Origin: Amycolatopsis echigonensis
GTDB lineage: Bacteria > Actinomycetota > Actinomycetes > Mycobacteriales > Pseudonocardiaceae
Assembly (NCBI RefSeq): GCF_014174495.1
Contig: NZ_JACJHR010000058.1
Coordinates: 1-57,440 of the forward strand
Direction of reading: 5' to 3'
DNA length: 57,440 nucleotides
The position numbers and the translations under genes were made by a program. The notes beneath the pieces were generated by a model. The model made no database searches. It had not been told where the DNA came from and worked only from the letters and a program-made list of their open reading frames with translations. Of this stretch, positions 34,203 through 42,663 are shown piece by piece; the stretch's first letter is position 1, and each line of letters starts with the position of its first letter.

Positions 34203-35114
34203 ATGACTGACGCCGCGAACCCTCTCCCCGAGTTGCCGCTGCCCGACCTGCCGGGATTCACTCACCGCTGGGTCGACGCGGAAGGCATCCAGCTGCACGC
34301 CGTGGAAGGCGGCAACCCCACCGGCCCTGCTGTCGTCCTGCTCGCCGGATTCCCGCAGACCTGGTGGGCCTGGCGCAAAGCGATGCCAGGCCTCGCCGAG
34401 CGGTTCCGCGTGCTCGCCATCGACCTGCCCGGACAAGGCCACTCCGACCGTCCGCACGACAGCTACGACACGCACACCGTCGCTTCGCGGGTCCAGGCCG
34501 CGGTGAGCGCGCTCGACGTGCCGCAGTACTGGCTCGTCGCGCACGACATCGGGGCCTGGGTCGCCTTCTCGCTGGCCCTGAAGTACGAAGAGCGCCTGCA
34601 CGGTGTCGCGCTGCTGGACGCCGGCATCCCCGGGATCACCCTCCCGGACTCCGTCCCCACGGATCCCGAGCGGGCCTGGAAGACCTGGCATTTCGCGTTC
34701 CACCTGGTGCCGGAGCTTCCCGAGACCCTGCTCTCCGGTCGCGAACGCGACTACGTCGACTGGTTCCTGAACGCCAAAGCCTTGTCCCCGGACACGTTCG
34801 ACAGCGCCGAAACCGAGCATTACGCCGCCGCCATCGCAGCTGAGGGCGGTCTCCGCGCGTCTCTCGCCTACTACCGCGATGCCGCGGAATCAGCGCGGAA
34901 GAATCGGGACGCTCTCGACCGGCAGCGTTTGACTGTCCCCGTCCTGGGAATTTCCAGCTCCCACGGCTCGATCCCCGACATGGGCGCTTCCCTCAGCCCG
35001 TGGGCGGACCAAGCGACCGGCGTCGTCCTCCCGGACGCCGGACACTTCATTCCGGACGAGCAGCCCGACGCGGTCGTGGCCGCCGTGACCTCGTTCATCG
35101 ACCACGCGGGGTAA
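34203..35114 (+). CDS. alpha/beta hydrolase, epoxide hydrolase-like
   Basis: A 303-aa cytoplasmic hydrolase. LLAGFPQTWWAWRKAMPGLA holds the oxyanion motif, VAHDIGAWVAFSLAL the Asp nucleophile and LPDAGHFIPDEQP the His; the Asp nucleophile followed by an Ile-Gly-Ala-Trp is the epoxide-hydrolase/dehalogenase pattern. The start ATG at 34203 lies just beyond a 42-bp palindrome. It is probably induced by release of the divergent TetR protein. Confidence 0.88.
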   Translation: MTDAANPLPELPLPDLPGFTHRWVDAEGIQLHAVEGGNPTGPAVVLLAGFPQTWWAWRKAMPGLAERFRVLAIDLPGQGHSDRPHDSYDTHTVASRVQAAVSALDVPQYWLVAHDIGAWVAFSLALKYEERLHGVALLDAGIPGITLPDSVPTDPERAWKTWHFAFHLVPELPETLLSGRERDYVDWFLNAKALSPDTFDSAETEHYAAAIAAEGGLRASLAYYRDAAESARKNRDALDRQRLTVPVLGISSSHGSIPDMGASLSPWADQATGVVLPDAGHFIPDEQPDAVVAAVTSFIDHAG

Positions 35115-35169
35115 TGCCACGTCGGATTTGCGCCAGCGAGAACGTCCTCGCGGCCAAAGACTGGCGGAC

Positions 35170-35775
35170 ATGATCCTCGGCCGCTTCCTCGCCGCCAGCA
35201 CCGAATTCGACCAGCGCCTGACGTCCGTCCGCCCCGACCAGTGGACCGCCCCGACGCCCTGCACGGAATGGAACGTGCGTCATCTCGTCAACCACATGGT
35301 CCGAGGCAATCTCAACTACGTCGACCTACTGGCCGGCGGCACCCGCGAGCAGTTCCTGCACCTGCGCGACACCGACGCCCTTGGCGACGACCCGCTCGCC
35401 GCCTACACCGCGTCGGTGCAGCTAGTCGCCGAGGCCTTCAGCCGCCCCGGCGCGCTGGACCAGGTGCTCGACTACCCGCTCGGCAAGGTGACTGGCCGCC
35501 AAGCGCTGGCCGTGCGTGCCACGGATTCCGTCATCCATGCCTGGGATCTCGCCCGAGCTGTCGGTGCCGACGACCGTCTCGACCCTGATCTGGTCGCGTG
35601 GATCAGCGACAACCTCGAGACGATCTACGCCGGACTGGCGGAATCCCCCATCGCCGCGGACACAACGCACCGGTTCTTCGCCGAGCCGGGGACAGCGGTC
35701 AGCGAATCGGCCACGCGGCAGGACCGGTTGCTGCGGTTGATGGGCCGGGATCCGCGGCGATTCAGCGAGCGGTGA
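35170..35775 (+). CDS. TIGR03086 family / maleylpyruvate isomerase-like metal-binding protein
   Basis: A 201-aa protein of the DinB-like mycothiol-dependent fold. TPCTEWNVRHLVNHMVRGN contains the first His ligand, and VIHAWDLARAVGADDR and the C-terminal RQDRLLRLMGRDP complete the TIGR03086 signature. ATG at 35170 fits the family; an upstream in-frame TTG at 35128 is less likely. It overlaps the stop of the facing small gene by 14 nt. Substrate unknown. Confidence 0.85.
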   Translation: MILGRFLAASTEFDQRLTSVRPDQWTAPTPCTEWNVRHLVNHMVRGNLNYVDLLAGGTREQFLHLRDTDALGDDPLAAYTASVQLVAEAFSRPGALDQVLDYPLGKVTGRQALAVRATDSVIHAWDLARAVGADDRLDPDLVAWISDNLETIYAGLAESPIAADTTHRFFAEPGTAVSESATRQDRLLRLMGRDPRRFSER

Positions 35776-36034
35776 GCCAGGGGGCGAGGAGCTTCTCCAA
35801 CGCGTCGTCCGGCAGCGCCGCCGCTCCGCCGTGGAATTCGTGCCACCGGGAGGCCTCGCGGTAGTCGACTTCGAAGGCGCGCATCAGGACGTACATGAAA
35901 CTTCCCGAATCGAACCGCTCGCCCAGCAGGGTGCGGGCGGTCCGGGCCACGTCCACGGCGGTCTGGCGGCCGTTGACGTCAGCCAGCTTCAGTTCCTCAG
36001 CCGCCGGATCGAGCAGGCTCGGCGCACACAACAA
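35762..36034 (-). CDS. small conserved protein downstream of the truncated rlmN copy
   Basis: A 90-aa protein with the core FMYVLMRAFEVDYREASRWH, about 70% identical to the 89-aa protein encoded at 43412-43681. Both genes directly follow an rlmN stop codon (28-30 bp) and have the same GGAG ribosome site at the same distance, so the TTG at 36034 is the preferred start. The pair represents a duplication of the rlmN-3'/small-gene unit. Function unknown. Confidence 0.75.
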   Translation of the reverse strand: MLCAPSLLDPAAEELKLADVNGRQTAVDVARTARTLLGERFDSGSFMYVLMRAFEVDYREASRWHEFHGGAAALPDDALEKLLAPWLTAR

Positions 36035-36062
36035 GACAACTACTCCACTCTGAACTGTTCGC

Positions 36063-36252
36063 TCAACCCTCGGCGGCGAGCTGTCCGCAGGCCGCCGCGA
36101 TGTCCTGACCACGGGTATCCCGCACGGTGCACGCGACCCCGCCCGCATTCACCAGCCGCACGAACTCCCGCTCCACCGGCTTCGGCGACGCATCCCACTT
36201 CGAACCCGGCGTCGGGTTCAACGGGATCACGTTGACGTGCACCAGCTGGCCC
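36063..36252 (-). pseudogene. rlmN: truncated 3' end of rlmN
   Basis: Encodes only the last 62 residues of RlmN (from GQLVHVNVIPLNPTPGSKW), identical in amino acids to residues 307-368 of the intact gene at 43712-44818, including the catalytic Cys region ACTVRDTRGQD. No radical-SAM part and no start codon remain, so it cannot be functional. The final 85 nt carry about 17 silent differences from the intact copy, whereas the first 105 nt match it almost exactly. Upstream sequence from 36253 is unrelated. Confidence 0.9.
36148..36252. repeat. 105-bp direct repeat, left copy
   Basis: Matches 43797-43901 with a single mismatch (G at 36231, A at 43880). It lies in the truncated rlmN copy and marks the left end of the 7.65-kb insert; homology stops abruptly at 36253. 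Confidence 0.9.
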
Positions 36253-36581
36253 GAGCCGAACGTGTCAAGCACCTGCACGATGCCGCTGGCCCGCAGCGGC
36301 AAGCAACTCTTCCGGATCGTGCAGCGGCGTTGTGACCGGCAACGCAGGCGAACGTGGTTCCAGGGCGGGCAGGCCTGCCGCGGGTGGTTCTGGCCGCCCG
36401 CCCCGGGGTTTTCGGGACCTCCGCTTGCCTAGCAAGCCTCACGGCGCGTCGCGCGGTCAGGCTGTTTCCCGCTGCGTCGGGAAGTCCGGCATTCCGCTTG
36501 CACATCGCGGCGGTGATCTGACCCCGCGACAAGCCGATCCTTTGCGATCACGGTACGTGTCCCGGGCGGTCGAGGGATCAG
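36253..36581. other. gene-free junction region left of the catabolic cluster
   Basis: About 330 bp without a supported gene. Open frames of up to 101 codons exist but show no protein-like composition. The region separates the rlmN fragment from the first hydrolase gene and may hold the terminator of the minus-strand catabolic operon, though no clear hairpin was seen. Confidence 0.5.
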
Positions 36582-37385
36582 TCAGTGCAGGAATCCGTTG
36601 ACGAGGGCGAAGGTGGCGTCAGTGGCTTCGACCTGGGGGATGTGCCCGGCACCGGGCACGATCGCGACTTTGCTTCCGCTGATCCGGGCGGCGAATTCGT
36701 CGGCGTAGACGGCCGGGACGAGTTTGTCTTCCTCGCCCCAGACGATCTGCGTGGGCGCGCTGATCCGGTGCAGGCGCCGTTCCAGTCCCTTGTCGGGGAT
36801 GGGCCAGACGAACTTGCCGGTGCAGCCGAGCGCCCAGACCAGGCCCGCGCCCGCGGCGATCGCCTCCTCGGGGTCTTCGGGCGGGGTCAGCATCGCTTTC
36901 GCGGCGTCCCCGTCGGGGTCGGCGAACAGCAGTTCGGGGAGCGCGGCGGGCGGGGCGGCGATCCAGTTCGCGACCGGGTGCTCGTCGCGCCAGAGGCCGA
37001 TCGGGTCGAGCAGGACCAGCCGGGAGAACCGGTCTGGGTAGGCGGCGGCTAGTTCCGCCGCGAGCATTCCGCCGAAGGACTGTCCGATGAGGACCGGGGT
37101 GCCGATGTCCAGTTTTCGGATCGCCTCCTCGTAGATGAGCACGACTTGCCACAGGTCGTCGACCTTGTGGACGGCGTAGGGGTCGGCGGGCGAGGTGCCC
37201 GGGAATTCGGGGGCGTAGACGGTGAAGTCCTGGGCGAGGCGGTCCAGGAACGGGTCCCAGGCCAGCCCGGCGGCCGGGTGCAGGTAAACCAGGCCGGGGC
37301 CTTGGCCGGCGACCTTGACCCGGAGCTGGATCTCTCCGCCCCAGACGTCGACGGTTTTCTCGGTGAAGTCGAGGGTGCTGGTCAT
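36582..37385 (-). CDS. alpha/beta hydrolase of the catabolic cluster
   Basis: A 267-aa serine hydrolase: Ser in LIGQSFGGMLAAEL, Asp in VWGEEDKLVPA and His in VPGAGHIPQVEA form the triad. A lid insertion spans about residues 130-195. Overlaps the upstream monooxygenase gene by 4 nt (ATGA), so it is translated with it. It may hydrolyse a ring-cleavage or ester product. It is last in the minus-strand operon (ferredoxin, dioxygenase, reductase, monooxygenase, hydrolase). Confidence 0.87.
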   Translation of the reverse strand: MTSTLDFTEKTVDVWGGEIQLRVKVAGQGPGLVYLHPAAGLAWDPFLDRLAQDFTVYAPEFPGTSPADPYAVHKVDDLWQVVLIYEEAIRKLDIGTPVLIGQSFGGMLAAELAAAYPDRFSRLVLLDPIGLWRDEHPVANWIAAPPAALPELLFADPDGDAAKAMLTPPEDPEEAIAAGAGLVWALGCTGKFVWPIPDKGLERRLHRISAPTQIVWGEEDKLVPAVYADEFAARISGSKVAIVPGAGHIPQVEATDATFALVNGFLH

Positions 37386-38653
37386 GCGAGGGCTCCTGTC
37401 AGACGGGCGGAATCGGCCAGCGGCGTGCCGCCGAGTCGTTCGGGCCACCAGTGGTGCGGGTAGCGCTCGTCGGTCCACAGTTGCTGCAGGCGCGGCAGGA
37501 CGGCGCTGGCGAACAGGTCGATGTTGTCTTTGGCCAGTTCGTGCGGCATGGAACCGAACTGCAGCATCGCGTGCAGGTTGCCGATGCGGTACTCCCGGGC
37601 GTAGGCGAGCAGCTGTTCGGCGACGGTGTCCGGGGAGCCGCAGATGACCGAGCCGGCGTCGACCAGTTCGGCGAAGGTCGCGGTGCGCATCTTGCTGTAG
37701 ATGCCGAAGTCCCCGGGGTCGCGCATGATCGCTTCGACGCCGCGGATGTCGATGCCGCCGGGTAGCGCGAGGCGCTCCATCGGGATGGAGCCGATGCCTT
37801 TCTGGAAGAAGTACTCGGCGTGTTCGGCGTAGCGCGCTTCGGCCTTCGCGTCGGTGTCGGCGACGCAGATCGTCTGCATGAAGCCGAGCCGGTACGGGTT
37901 GGCGTCCTTGCCGAGCCGGTCGGCGATTTCCCAGAACCGGTCGAAGATCCGGCGGCCGGTGACCTTGAGCCCGAACCAGCCGAAGTAGTTGAACCCGAAT
38001 TCGCGCTCGAGGGTCATCTGCATGGTGCGCGGGTTGCCGATGCCGGTGATCCACACCGGCGGGTGCGGCGCCTGCTGCATCGGCCGCGGCCAGATGTTGA
38101 CTGCGGGGTACTGGCCGAATTTGCCGTTCCACGGGAACGCGTCGCCGCGGTGGGTCCACGCTTTCAGCACCAGTTCGAGGTTTTCGTCGAACCGTTGCCG
38201 GGTCTGCGCGGGCGGGACGCCGTTGTTGAGGTTGGCGTCGTAGGCGAGGCCGACGGGGAACCCGCTGACCAGGCGGCCGTTCGACATGCAGTCGATCATG
38301 GCCAGTTCCTCGGCGGCGCGCAGCGGTTCCCGGCTCTTGCCCAGCGATCGGCCGACCGGGTAGATCGCGGTGTCGATGTTCTCGACTTCGGTGGCGTAGG
38401 CGAGGGCGGATTCGATGATGTCCGGGTTGGGTGCCATGTCGTAGGAACTCTGGCCGTGCTCGGTGACCGCCAGCCCGTCGAATCCCGCGCGCGCGGCGTG
38501 CATCAGCTCGTCTATCGCCTCGCGGAACGCCGCGGCGACGTGCCGCGGCTCGGTGACGTCGTGATACGGGGTGGTGATGACGGATTCGAAGCGCTGTTCG
38601 AAGTCGTCGGCCAGGTGCCGGTAGGGAACCTGTTGGAAGTACGTGACTTTCAC
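37382..38653 (-). CDS. LLM-class flavin-dependent monooxygenase
   Basis: A 423-aa bacterial-luciferase-like enzyme: GFDGLAVTEHGQSSYDMAPN in the N-terminal barrel, FMQTICVADTDAKAEARYAE in the middle and VICGSPDTVAEQLLAYAREY typical near the C-terminus. These enzymes use reduced FMN from a separate reductase to oxygenate aldehydes, alkanes, aromatics or sulfonates. GTG at 38653 has GGAGAACACC upstream. The flavin reductase gene is directly upstream (24 bp), as expected for a two-component system. Confidence 0.9.
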   Translation of the reverse strand: MKVTYFQQVPYRHLADDFEQRFESVITTPYHDVTEPRHVAAAFREAIDELMHAARAGFDGLAVTEHGQSSYDMAPNPDIIESALAYATEVENIDTAIYPVGRSLGKSREPLRAAEELAMIDCMSNGRLVSGFPVGLAYDANLNNGVPPAQTRQRFDENLELVLKAWTHRGDAFPWNGKFGQYPAVNIWPRPMQQAPHPPVWITGIGNPRTMQMTLEREFGFNYFGWFGLKVTGRRIFDRFWEIADRLGKDANPYRLGFMQTICVADTDAKAEARYAEHAEYFFQKGIGSIPMERLALPGGIDIRGVEAIMRDPGDFGIYSKMRTATFAELVDAGSVICGSPDTVAEQLLAYAREYRIGNLHAMLQFGSMPHELAKDNIDLFASAVLPRLQQLWTDERYPHHWWPERLGGTPLADSARLTGALA

Positions 38654-38677
38654 GGTGTTCTCCAGTTCTGTCGAAGC

Positions 38678-39283
38678 TCAGATGTCGAGCGGCTCGCCGC
38701 TGTTTCCCGCGTCGGACAAGGCATGCAAGTCGTGCACCCGGCCGACCCACTCGCCGGCCGGAGCGCCGCCGAAGGTCACGGTTCGCGGCAGCTGCGGCAG
38801 TTTCAGGCCGGAGCGGCGGAACTCGCCGCGGTGGAAAATCAGCGGGTCGAGCCGGCGCGCGTCGTGGCATTCGACCTGGCCGAGCACCAGCACGTGATCG
38901 CCGCCGTCGTAGGTGCGCCACGGCCGGCATTGCAGCCACGCCGCCGCTCCGGTCAGCCGCGGCGGTCCGGATTCGGGCTCGTGCCAGGAAATCGGGCCGT
39001 TCTTGGGTTTTCCGGCGAAGTGCAGGGCGACGTCGAGCTGGTTGGCGGCGAGGACGTTGACGGTGAACTCGTTGTCCGCCAGCCCCGCGCACGCCTTGGC
39101 CCGGCGCGCCACGGACACGAGCACCAGCGGCGGATCCATCGACACCGACGTGAACGAGTTCATGGTCGCGCCTCGAGGTTGACCGTCGGCGTCGCGGTAG
39201 GTGACCACCGTGACGCCGGTGGAGAATTCACCCAGGACCGTGCGCAGTCTCTTGGGGTTCAACGGTGTGCTCATGGCGGTCAT
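38678..39283 (-). CDS. flavin reductase, HpaC/HsaB-like
   Basis: A 201-aa flavin reductase-domain protein. FSTGVTVVTYRDADGQPRGA and TMNSFTSVSMDPPLVLVSVA are diagnostic; GDHVLVLGQVECHDARR closes the barrel. It supplies FMNH2 or FADH2 to the adjacent monooxygenase. ATG at 39283 with AGGAG upstream; a second ATG follows three codons later. It lies between the dioxygenase and monooxygenase genes with short spacers. Confidence 0.9.
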   Translation of the reverse strand: MTAMSTPLNPKRLRTVLGEFSTGVTVVTYRDADGQPRGATMNSFTSVSMDPPLVLVSVARRAKACAGLADNEFTVNVLAANQLDVALHFAGKPKNGPISWHEPESGPPRLTGAAAWLQCRPWRTYDGGDHVLVLGQVECHDARRLDPLIFHRGEFRRSGLKLPQLPRTVTFGGAPAGEWVGRVHDLHALSDAGNSGEPLDI

Positions 39284-39304
39284 GGCGGTTCTCCTGTCCC
39301 TGGG

Positions 39305-40219
39305 TCAGGTGACGACGTTGAGGAAGTCGGGATCGAGTTCGCGGTGGGTGTAGTTGATCCCCCTCGCGGCGTTGTCCATCGTCCAGGTGATCGTGCGGAA
39401 GTCCGGGCCGGTGCGGTAGCCGCCCGCGAAGACCTCGTTGCGGTTGCCCGCCGGGTCGAAGAAGTAGATCGTTTCGCCGCGGGTGATGCCGTGCCGGGCC
39501 GGGCCGAAGTCCACGGGCACGTCGTGCATCGAGAACAGGTCCCCGGCGCGCAGCAGGGTGCTCCAGTCGTCGACGTGGTAGGCGAAGTGGTGCAGTTTTC
39601 CCTGTTCCCCCTTCACGAACGCGATGTCGTGCGGTTGTTCGCCGCAGAACATCCACGAGCCGACCAGCTGGTCGTCGTCCTCGCCGCCGACCAGCCGTTC
39701 CGCGGCCCGGAATCCGAGCACCTCGGAGAAGAACCGTTCCAGCAGCGCCGGGTCTTCGGTCGTGATCAGCGTGTGGTCCAGCCGCGGCACGCCGAGGCCG
39801 CGCAGTCCCGAACGCGGCCAGGGATCGGGATTCCAGTTCCCGGTCGCGTTGCCGAGGTACTCGACGTCGCTGTACAGCTCCAGGGTGTGTTCCGAAGGCA
39901 AGGTCAACCGCAGGCCGTCGCCGACGCCCTCGTTGTCGCCCTTGCTCATCCGTTCCACCCGGACGCCGAACGACGCCGCCCGGTGCTCGAATTCGTCGAG
40001 GTCGCTGGATTTCTCGACCTTGTAGCCCAGCTTGACCAGGCCGACGCCGCCTTCCTCGAGCACGACTGAATGGTGGTCGTGCTCGTCCCAGGACTTGAGG
40101 TAGAGCCGCCCGTCCTGTTCGGCGACCTGGTCCATGCCGAGCGTCTCGCGGTAATGCTCGGCCGAGCCCGCCAGATCGGTGACTCGCACGTGGACATACC
40201 CGAGTCTGATCACACCCAT
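39305..40219 (-). CDS. extradiol ring-cleavage dioxygenase (type I, VOC fold)
   Basis: A 304-aa two-domain enzyme of the 2,3-dihydroxybiphenyl/catechol 2,3-dioxygenase group. The iron ligands are His in VPRLDHTLITT, His in QGKLHHFAYHVDDW and Glu in DPAGNRNEVFAGGY. It opens a catecholic ring next to the hydroxyl groups (meta cleavage). ATG at 40219 with GGGAG upstream. Lies between ferredoxin and flavin reductase genes, so it belongs to a meta-cleavage operon. Confidence 0.92.
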   Translation of the reverse strand: MGVIRLGYVHVRVTDLAGSAEHYRETLGMDQVAEQDGRLYLKSWDEHDHHSVVLEEGGVGLVKLGYKVEKSSDLDEFEHRAASFGVRVERMSKGDNEGVGDGLRLTLPSEHTLELYSDVEYLGNATGNWNPDPWPRSGLRGLGVPRLDHTLITTEDPALLERFFSEVLGFRAAERLVGGEDDDQLVGSWMFCGEQPHDIAFVKGEQGKLHHFAYHVDDWSTLLRAGDLFSMHDVPVDFGPARHGITRGETIYFFDPAGNRNEVFAGGYRTGPDFRTITWTMDNAARGINYTHRELDPDFLNVVT

Positions 40220-40233
40220 GTTCGCTCCCGGTT

Positions 40234-40581
40234 TCAGCTGGCGGGCCGGAAAGTTCCGAAAACCCGCGTCAGAGTGTCCTTTTCGGACAGTCGAATGACG
40301 ACCTCGCCGGCGGGCTGTGCCCGGCAAGGAAGGCATTTGCCCGCGGCGCGCTCTTCCGCGCTCAGCACGGACTCGGCGATCGGGACGGGATAGCCGACCT
40401 CTCCCTCGACCAGATCGGCCTTGCAAGCCCGGCAACCGCCTCGCCGGCAGCAGTAGCGCGTCCGGTACCCGTGCCTGCGAACCGCATCGACGATCGTTTC
40501 TCCGATGTGGACGGTGAGCCGCACCCCGGCGGGAAGAATCCGCACCGCCCCGGAAACCTCAGGTTGGCCGCTCATCGGCAC
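40234..40581 (-). CDS. 2Fe-2S ferredoxin, plant type
   Basis: A 115-aa protein with the four cluster Cys in YCCRRGGCRACKADL (Cys-x4-Cys-x2-Cys) and CLPCRAQPAGE. Such ferredoxins reactivate extradiol dioxygenases (XylT-like) or serve oxygenases. The start is GTG at 40581 or ATG at 40575; GAGG lies upstream of both. First gene of the minus-strand operon, with a 205-bp divergent promoter region in front of it. Confidence 0.88.
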   Translation of the reverse strand: MPMSGQPEVSGAVRILPAGVRLTVHIGETIVDAVRRHGYRTRYCCRRGGCRACKADLVEGEVGYPVPIAESVLSAEERAAGKCLPCRAQPAGEVVIRLSEKDTLTRVFGTFRPAS

Positions 40582-40661
40582 CGCCGCCTCGTCGTCGAGT
40601 CGATTCGTTCACGCTGTCCGACGGACTGTAAGCGGGTCCCGGGCCCGATTCGATCCGCTGC

Positions 40662-40685
40662 GCGCGAACCCCATCCGGTTCGCGC
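40662..40685. promoter_or_regulatory. inverted repeat in the divergent catabolic promoter
   Basis: GCGCGAACC (40662-40670) and GGTTCGCGC (40677-40685) are perfect 9-bp arms with a 6-bp spacer, placed between the divergent ferredoxin and hydrolase genes. A possible operator of the AraC-type or another regulator. It could also be an RNA hairpin. Confidence 0.45.
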
Positions 40686-40724
40686 AAGCATTTGTGCCGA
40701 ACAGCACGCGACCCGTTGCCCGGC

Positions 40725-40755
40725 GGTTGTCGCGCATGTCAGATTCGCGGCAACC
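40725..40755. promoter_or_regulatory. second inverted repeat in the divergent catabolic promoter
   Basis: GGTTGTCGCG (40725-40734) and CGCGGCAACC (40746-40755) pair with one mismatch around 11 nt. It lies 31 bp before the hydrolase start codon. It is unlike the repeat at 40662, so two factors or two uses are possible. Confidence 0.4.
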
Positions 40756-40786
40756 CACCGCTGAGGCACCGAAACAGGGAGTCGCG

Positions 40787-41617
40787 ATGACCGGAGAATC
40801 ACCCGAGATCGGCCTGACGATCGACGTCCGCGGCGTCGCCACGAACTACCACGACCAAGGATCCGGCGATCCGGTGCTGCTGATCCACGGCTCCGGGCCC
40901 GGCGTCTCCGCGTGGGCGAACTGGCGCCTAGCCCTTCCCGAACTCGCGAAGCGGCACCGCGTGCTCGCCCCGGACGTCCTCGGCTTCGGCTACACCGAAC
41001 GCCCCGAAGCGGCCGTCTATGACGCCGAGAGCTGGCTGGACCATCTGGTCGGCTTCCTCGACGCGCTCGGCCTCGACCGGGTGTCGGTGGTCGGCAACAG
41101 CTTCGGCGGCTCGCTGGCGCTGCGGCTGGCCACCCGGTGTCCGGACCGCGTGCACCGGCTCGTGCTGATGGGCAGCGTCGGCGTGCACTTCCCGATCACC
41201 CCGGGACTGGAAGCGGTCTGGGGCTTCGAGCCGTCCGTGGAGAACATGCGCCGCCTGCTCGACGTGTTCGCCCACGACCCGCGCTTCGCCACCGACGAAC
41301 TCGCGGAGCTCCGCTACCGCGCCGCGACCCGGCCGGGCGTGCACGAAGCGTACGCGGCCATGTTCCCGCCGCCGCGGCAGGACAAGGTCGCGGCCATGGC
41401 CGTCCCGGAGGACGCCATCGCCGCGCTCCCGCACGAAACGCTCCTCGTGCACGGCCGCGACGACCAGGTCATCCCGCCCTCCACCAGCCACCGGCTGCTG
41501 GACCTGATCCCGAACAGCCAGCTGCACGTGTTCGCTCGCTGCGGGCACTGGGTCCAAATCGAACACGCCGCCGCCTTCGCCGCGCTTGCGGACGCCTTCC
41601 TCTCCGGGGCACTCTGA
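40787..41617 (+). CDS. meta-cleavage product hydrolase (BphD/HsaD/DmpD-like)
   Basis: A 276-aa alpha/beta hydrolase with LLIHGSGPGVSAWANWR, the signature of C-C bond hydrolases acting on ring-cleavage products, Ser in VVGNSFGGSLALR, Asp in HGRDDQVIPP and His in CGHWVQIEHA. It should split the dienoate made by the extradiol dioxygenase. ATG at 40787 with GGGAG upstream. Divergent from the ferredoxin operon and followed by an AraC regulator. Confidence 0.9.
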   Translation: MTGESPEIGLTIDVRGVATNYHDQGSGDPVLLIHGSGPGVSAWANWRLALPELAKRHRVLAPDVLGFGYTERPEAAVYDAESWLDHLVGFLDALGLDRVSVVGNSFGGSLALRLATRCPDRVHRLVLMGSVGVHFPITPGLEAVWGFEPSVENMRRLLDVFAHDPRFATDELAELRYRAATRPGVHEAYAAMFPPPRQDKVAAMAVPEDAIAALPHETLLVHGRDDQVIPPSTSHRLLDLIPNSQLHVFARCGHWVQIEHAAAFAALADAFLSGAL

Positions 41618-41667
41618 ACCACGCCCCGTCACCACGTGGACAACGACGACTGCGTCAGGTGATCACC

Positions 41668-42663
41668 ATGACCGCGACACCGAACCGGCCGCTGCCCGGC
41701 ACTTCGCCGAGGTGGTCGACCGACGTCGTGCGCACCGCGGACCGGGACGAGGCCCAGCAGGAAATCTCGCAGGTATTCAGCCCGCACACCCTCGAGGTCG
41801 TCGGCCCGGGCCAGGACCTCGACGTCGCGCTCCGGGCGCGCCGCACCGACTCGATCACCGTCGCCGACATCCGGCACGGCACCGAAGTCGTCGTCCGCCC
41901 CGGACGGCTGCACTCCTACTACGAGATCAACGTCCCGCTCCGCGGCCACACCCTCTCGCAGTGCGGACCCGACGAAATCGAGTCCGGTGCCGGACGCGCG
42001 GCGGTGCTCACCCCCACCGAGGAATCGAGCATGCACTGGAGCGCCGACTGCGCCCAGCTCGCGGTCAAGGTGAGCCGGCACGTGGTCGAGCGCACCGTCG
42101 AAGCGGCGCTCGGCTCCCCGCCGGACGAAGCGGTGCACTTCGCCGTCGGATTCGACCTCACCGGCTCCCCCGGCCGCAACTGGCTCCGGGCAGTACTGCT
42201 CCTGCGCGACGCCGTCGACTCCGGCGCCCCCGACCTCGTCCTGCGCCCGCTGGAAGAACTGGTCGTCGGCCAACTGCTCGCCGCCCAGCCCAACAACTTC
42301 TCCGACCGCCTGCTCCACGACGCCGCCCGCCCCGCCCGGCCCCGCATGCTCTCCCGCGTCATCGACGTGATCGACGCCGACCCAGCCGCCCCGCACACCG
42401 TCGCCGACCTCGCCCGGATCGCCGGAACCAGCGTCCGGTCCCTGCAGGCCGCGTTCTCCGAACACCTCGGGCTCACCCCGACGGAATACCTCCGCCGGGT
42501 ACGGCTCGCCCGAGCACACCAGGATCTGCAAAACGCAGCCCCCGGCGACGGCCTCTCGGTCTCCGACATAGCCTTCCGCTGGGGATTCGGCCACGTGCCC
42601 CGCTTCGCCGCCGCCTACCGGGAACGCTACGGCCAGCTGCCGTCCCAGACCCTGCGCACCTGA
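41668..42663 (+). CDS. AraC family regulator, AraC-binding-like sensor type
   Basis: A 331-aa protein. The N-terminal 190 residues form the sensor domain found in AraC activators of aromatic catabolism (GRLHSYYEINVPLRGHTL) and the C-terminus carries two helix-turn-helix motifs (VADLARIAGTSVRSLQAAF, then SDIAFRWGFGHVPRFAAAY). ATG at 41668 has AGGTGATC upstream. It follows the hydrolase by 50 bp and probably activates both divergent operons of the island. Confidence 0.9.
   Translation: MTATPNRPLPGTSPRWSTDVVRTADRDEAQQEISQVFSPHTLEVVGPGQDLDVALRARRTDSITVADIRHGTEVVVRPGRLHSYYEINVPLRGHTLSQCGPDEIESGAGRAAVLTPTEESSMHWSADCAQLAVKVSRHVVERTVEAALGSPPDEAVHFAVGFDLTGSPGRNWLRAVLLLRDAVDSGAPDLVLRPLEELVVGQLLAAQPNNFSDRLLHDAARPARPRMLSRVIDVIDADPAAPHTVADLARIAGTSVRSLQAAFSEHLGLTPTEYLRRVRLARAHQDLQNAAPGDGLSVSDIAFRWGFGHVPRFAAAYRERYGQLPSQTLRT

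Noticed and set aside
36582..39092. An 836-codon open frame that continues through the hydrolase into the upstream genes
   Set aside because: It is the hydrolase gene (36582-37385) read on into the antisense-like frame of the neighbouring monooxygenase; GC-rich DNA keeps such frames open. The upstream part has no protein-like motifs.
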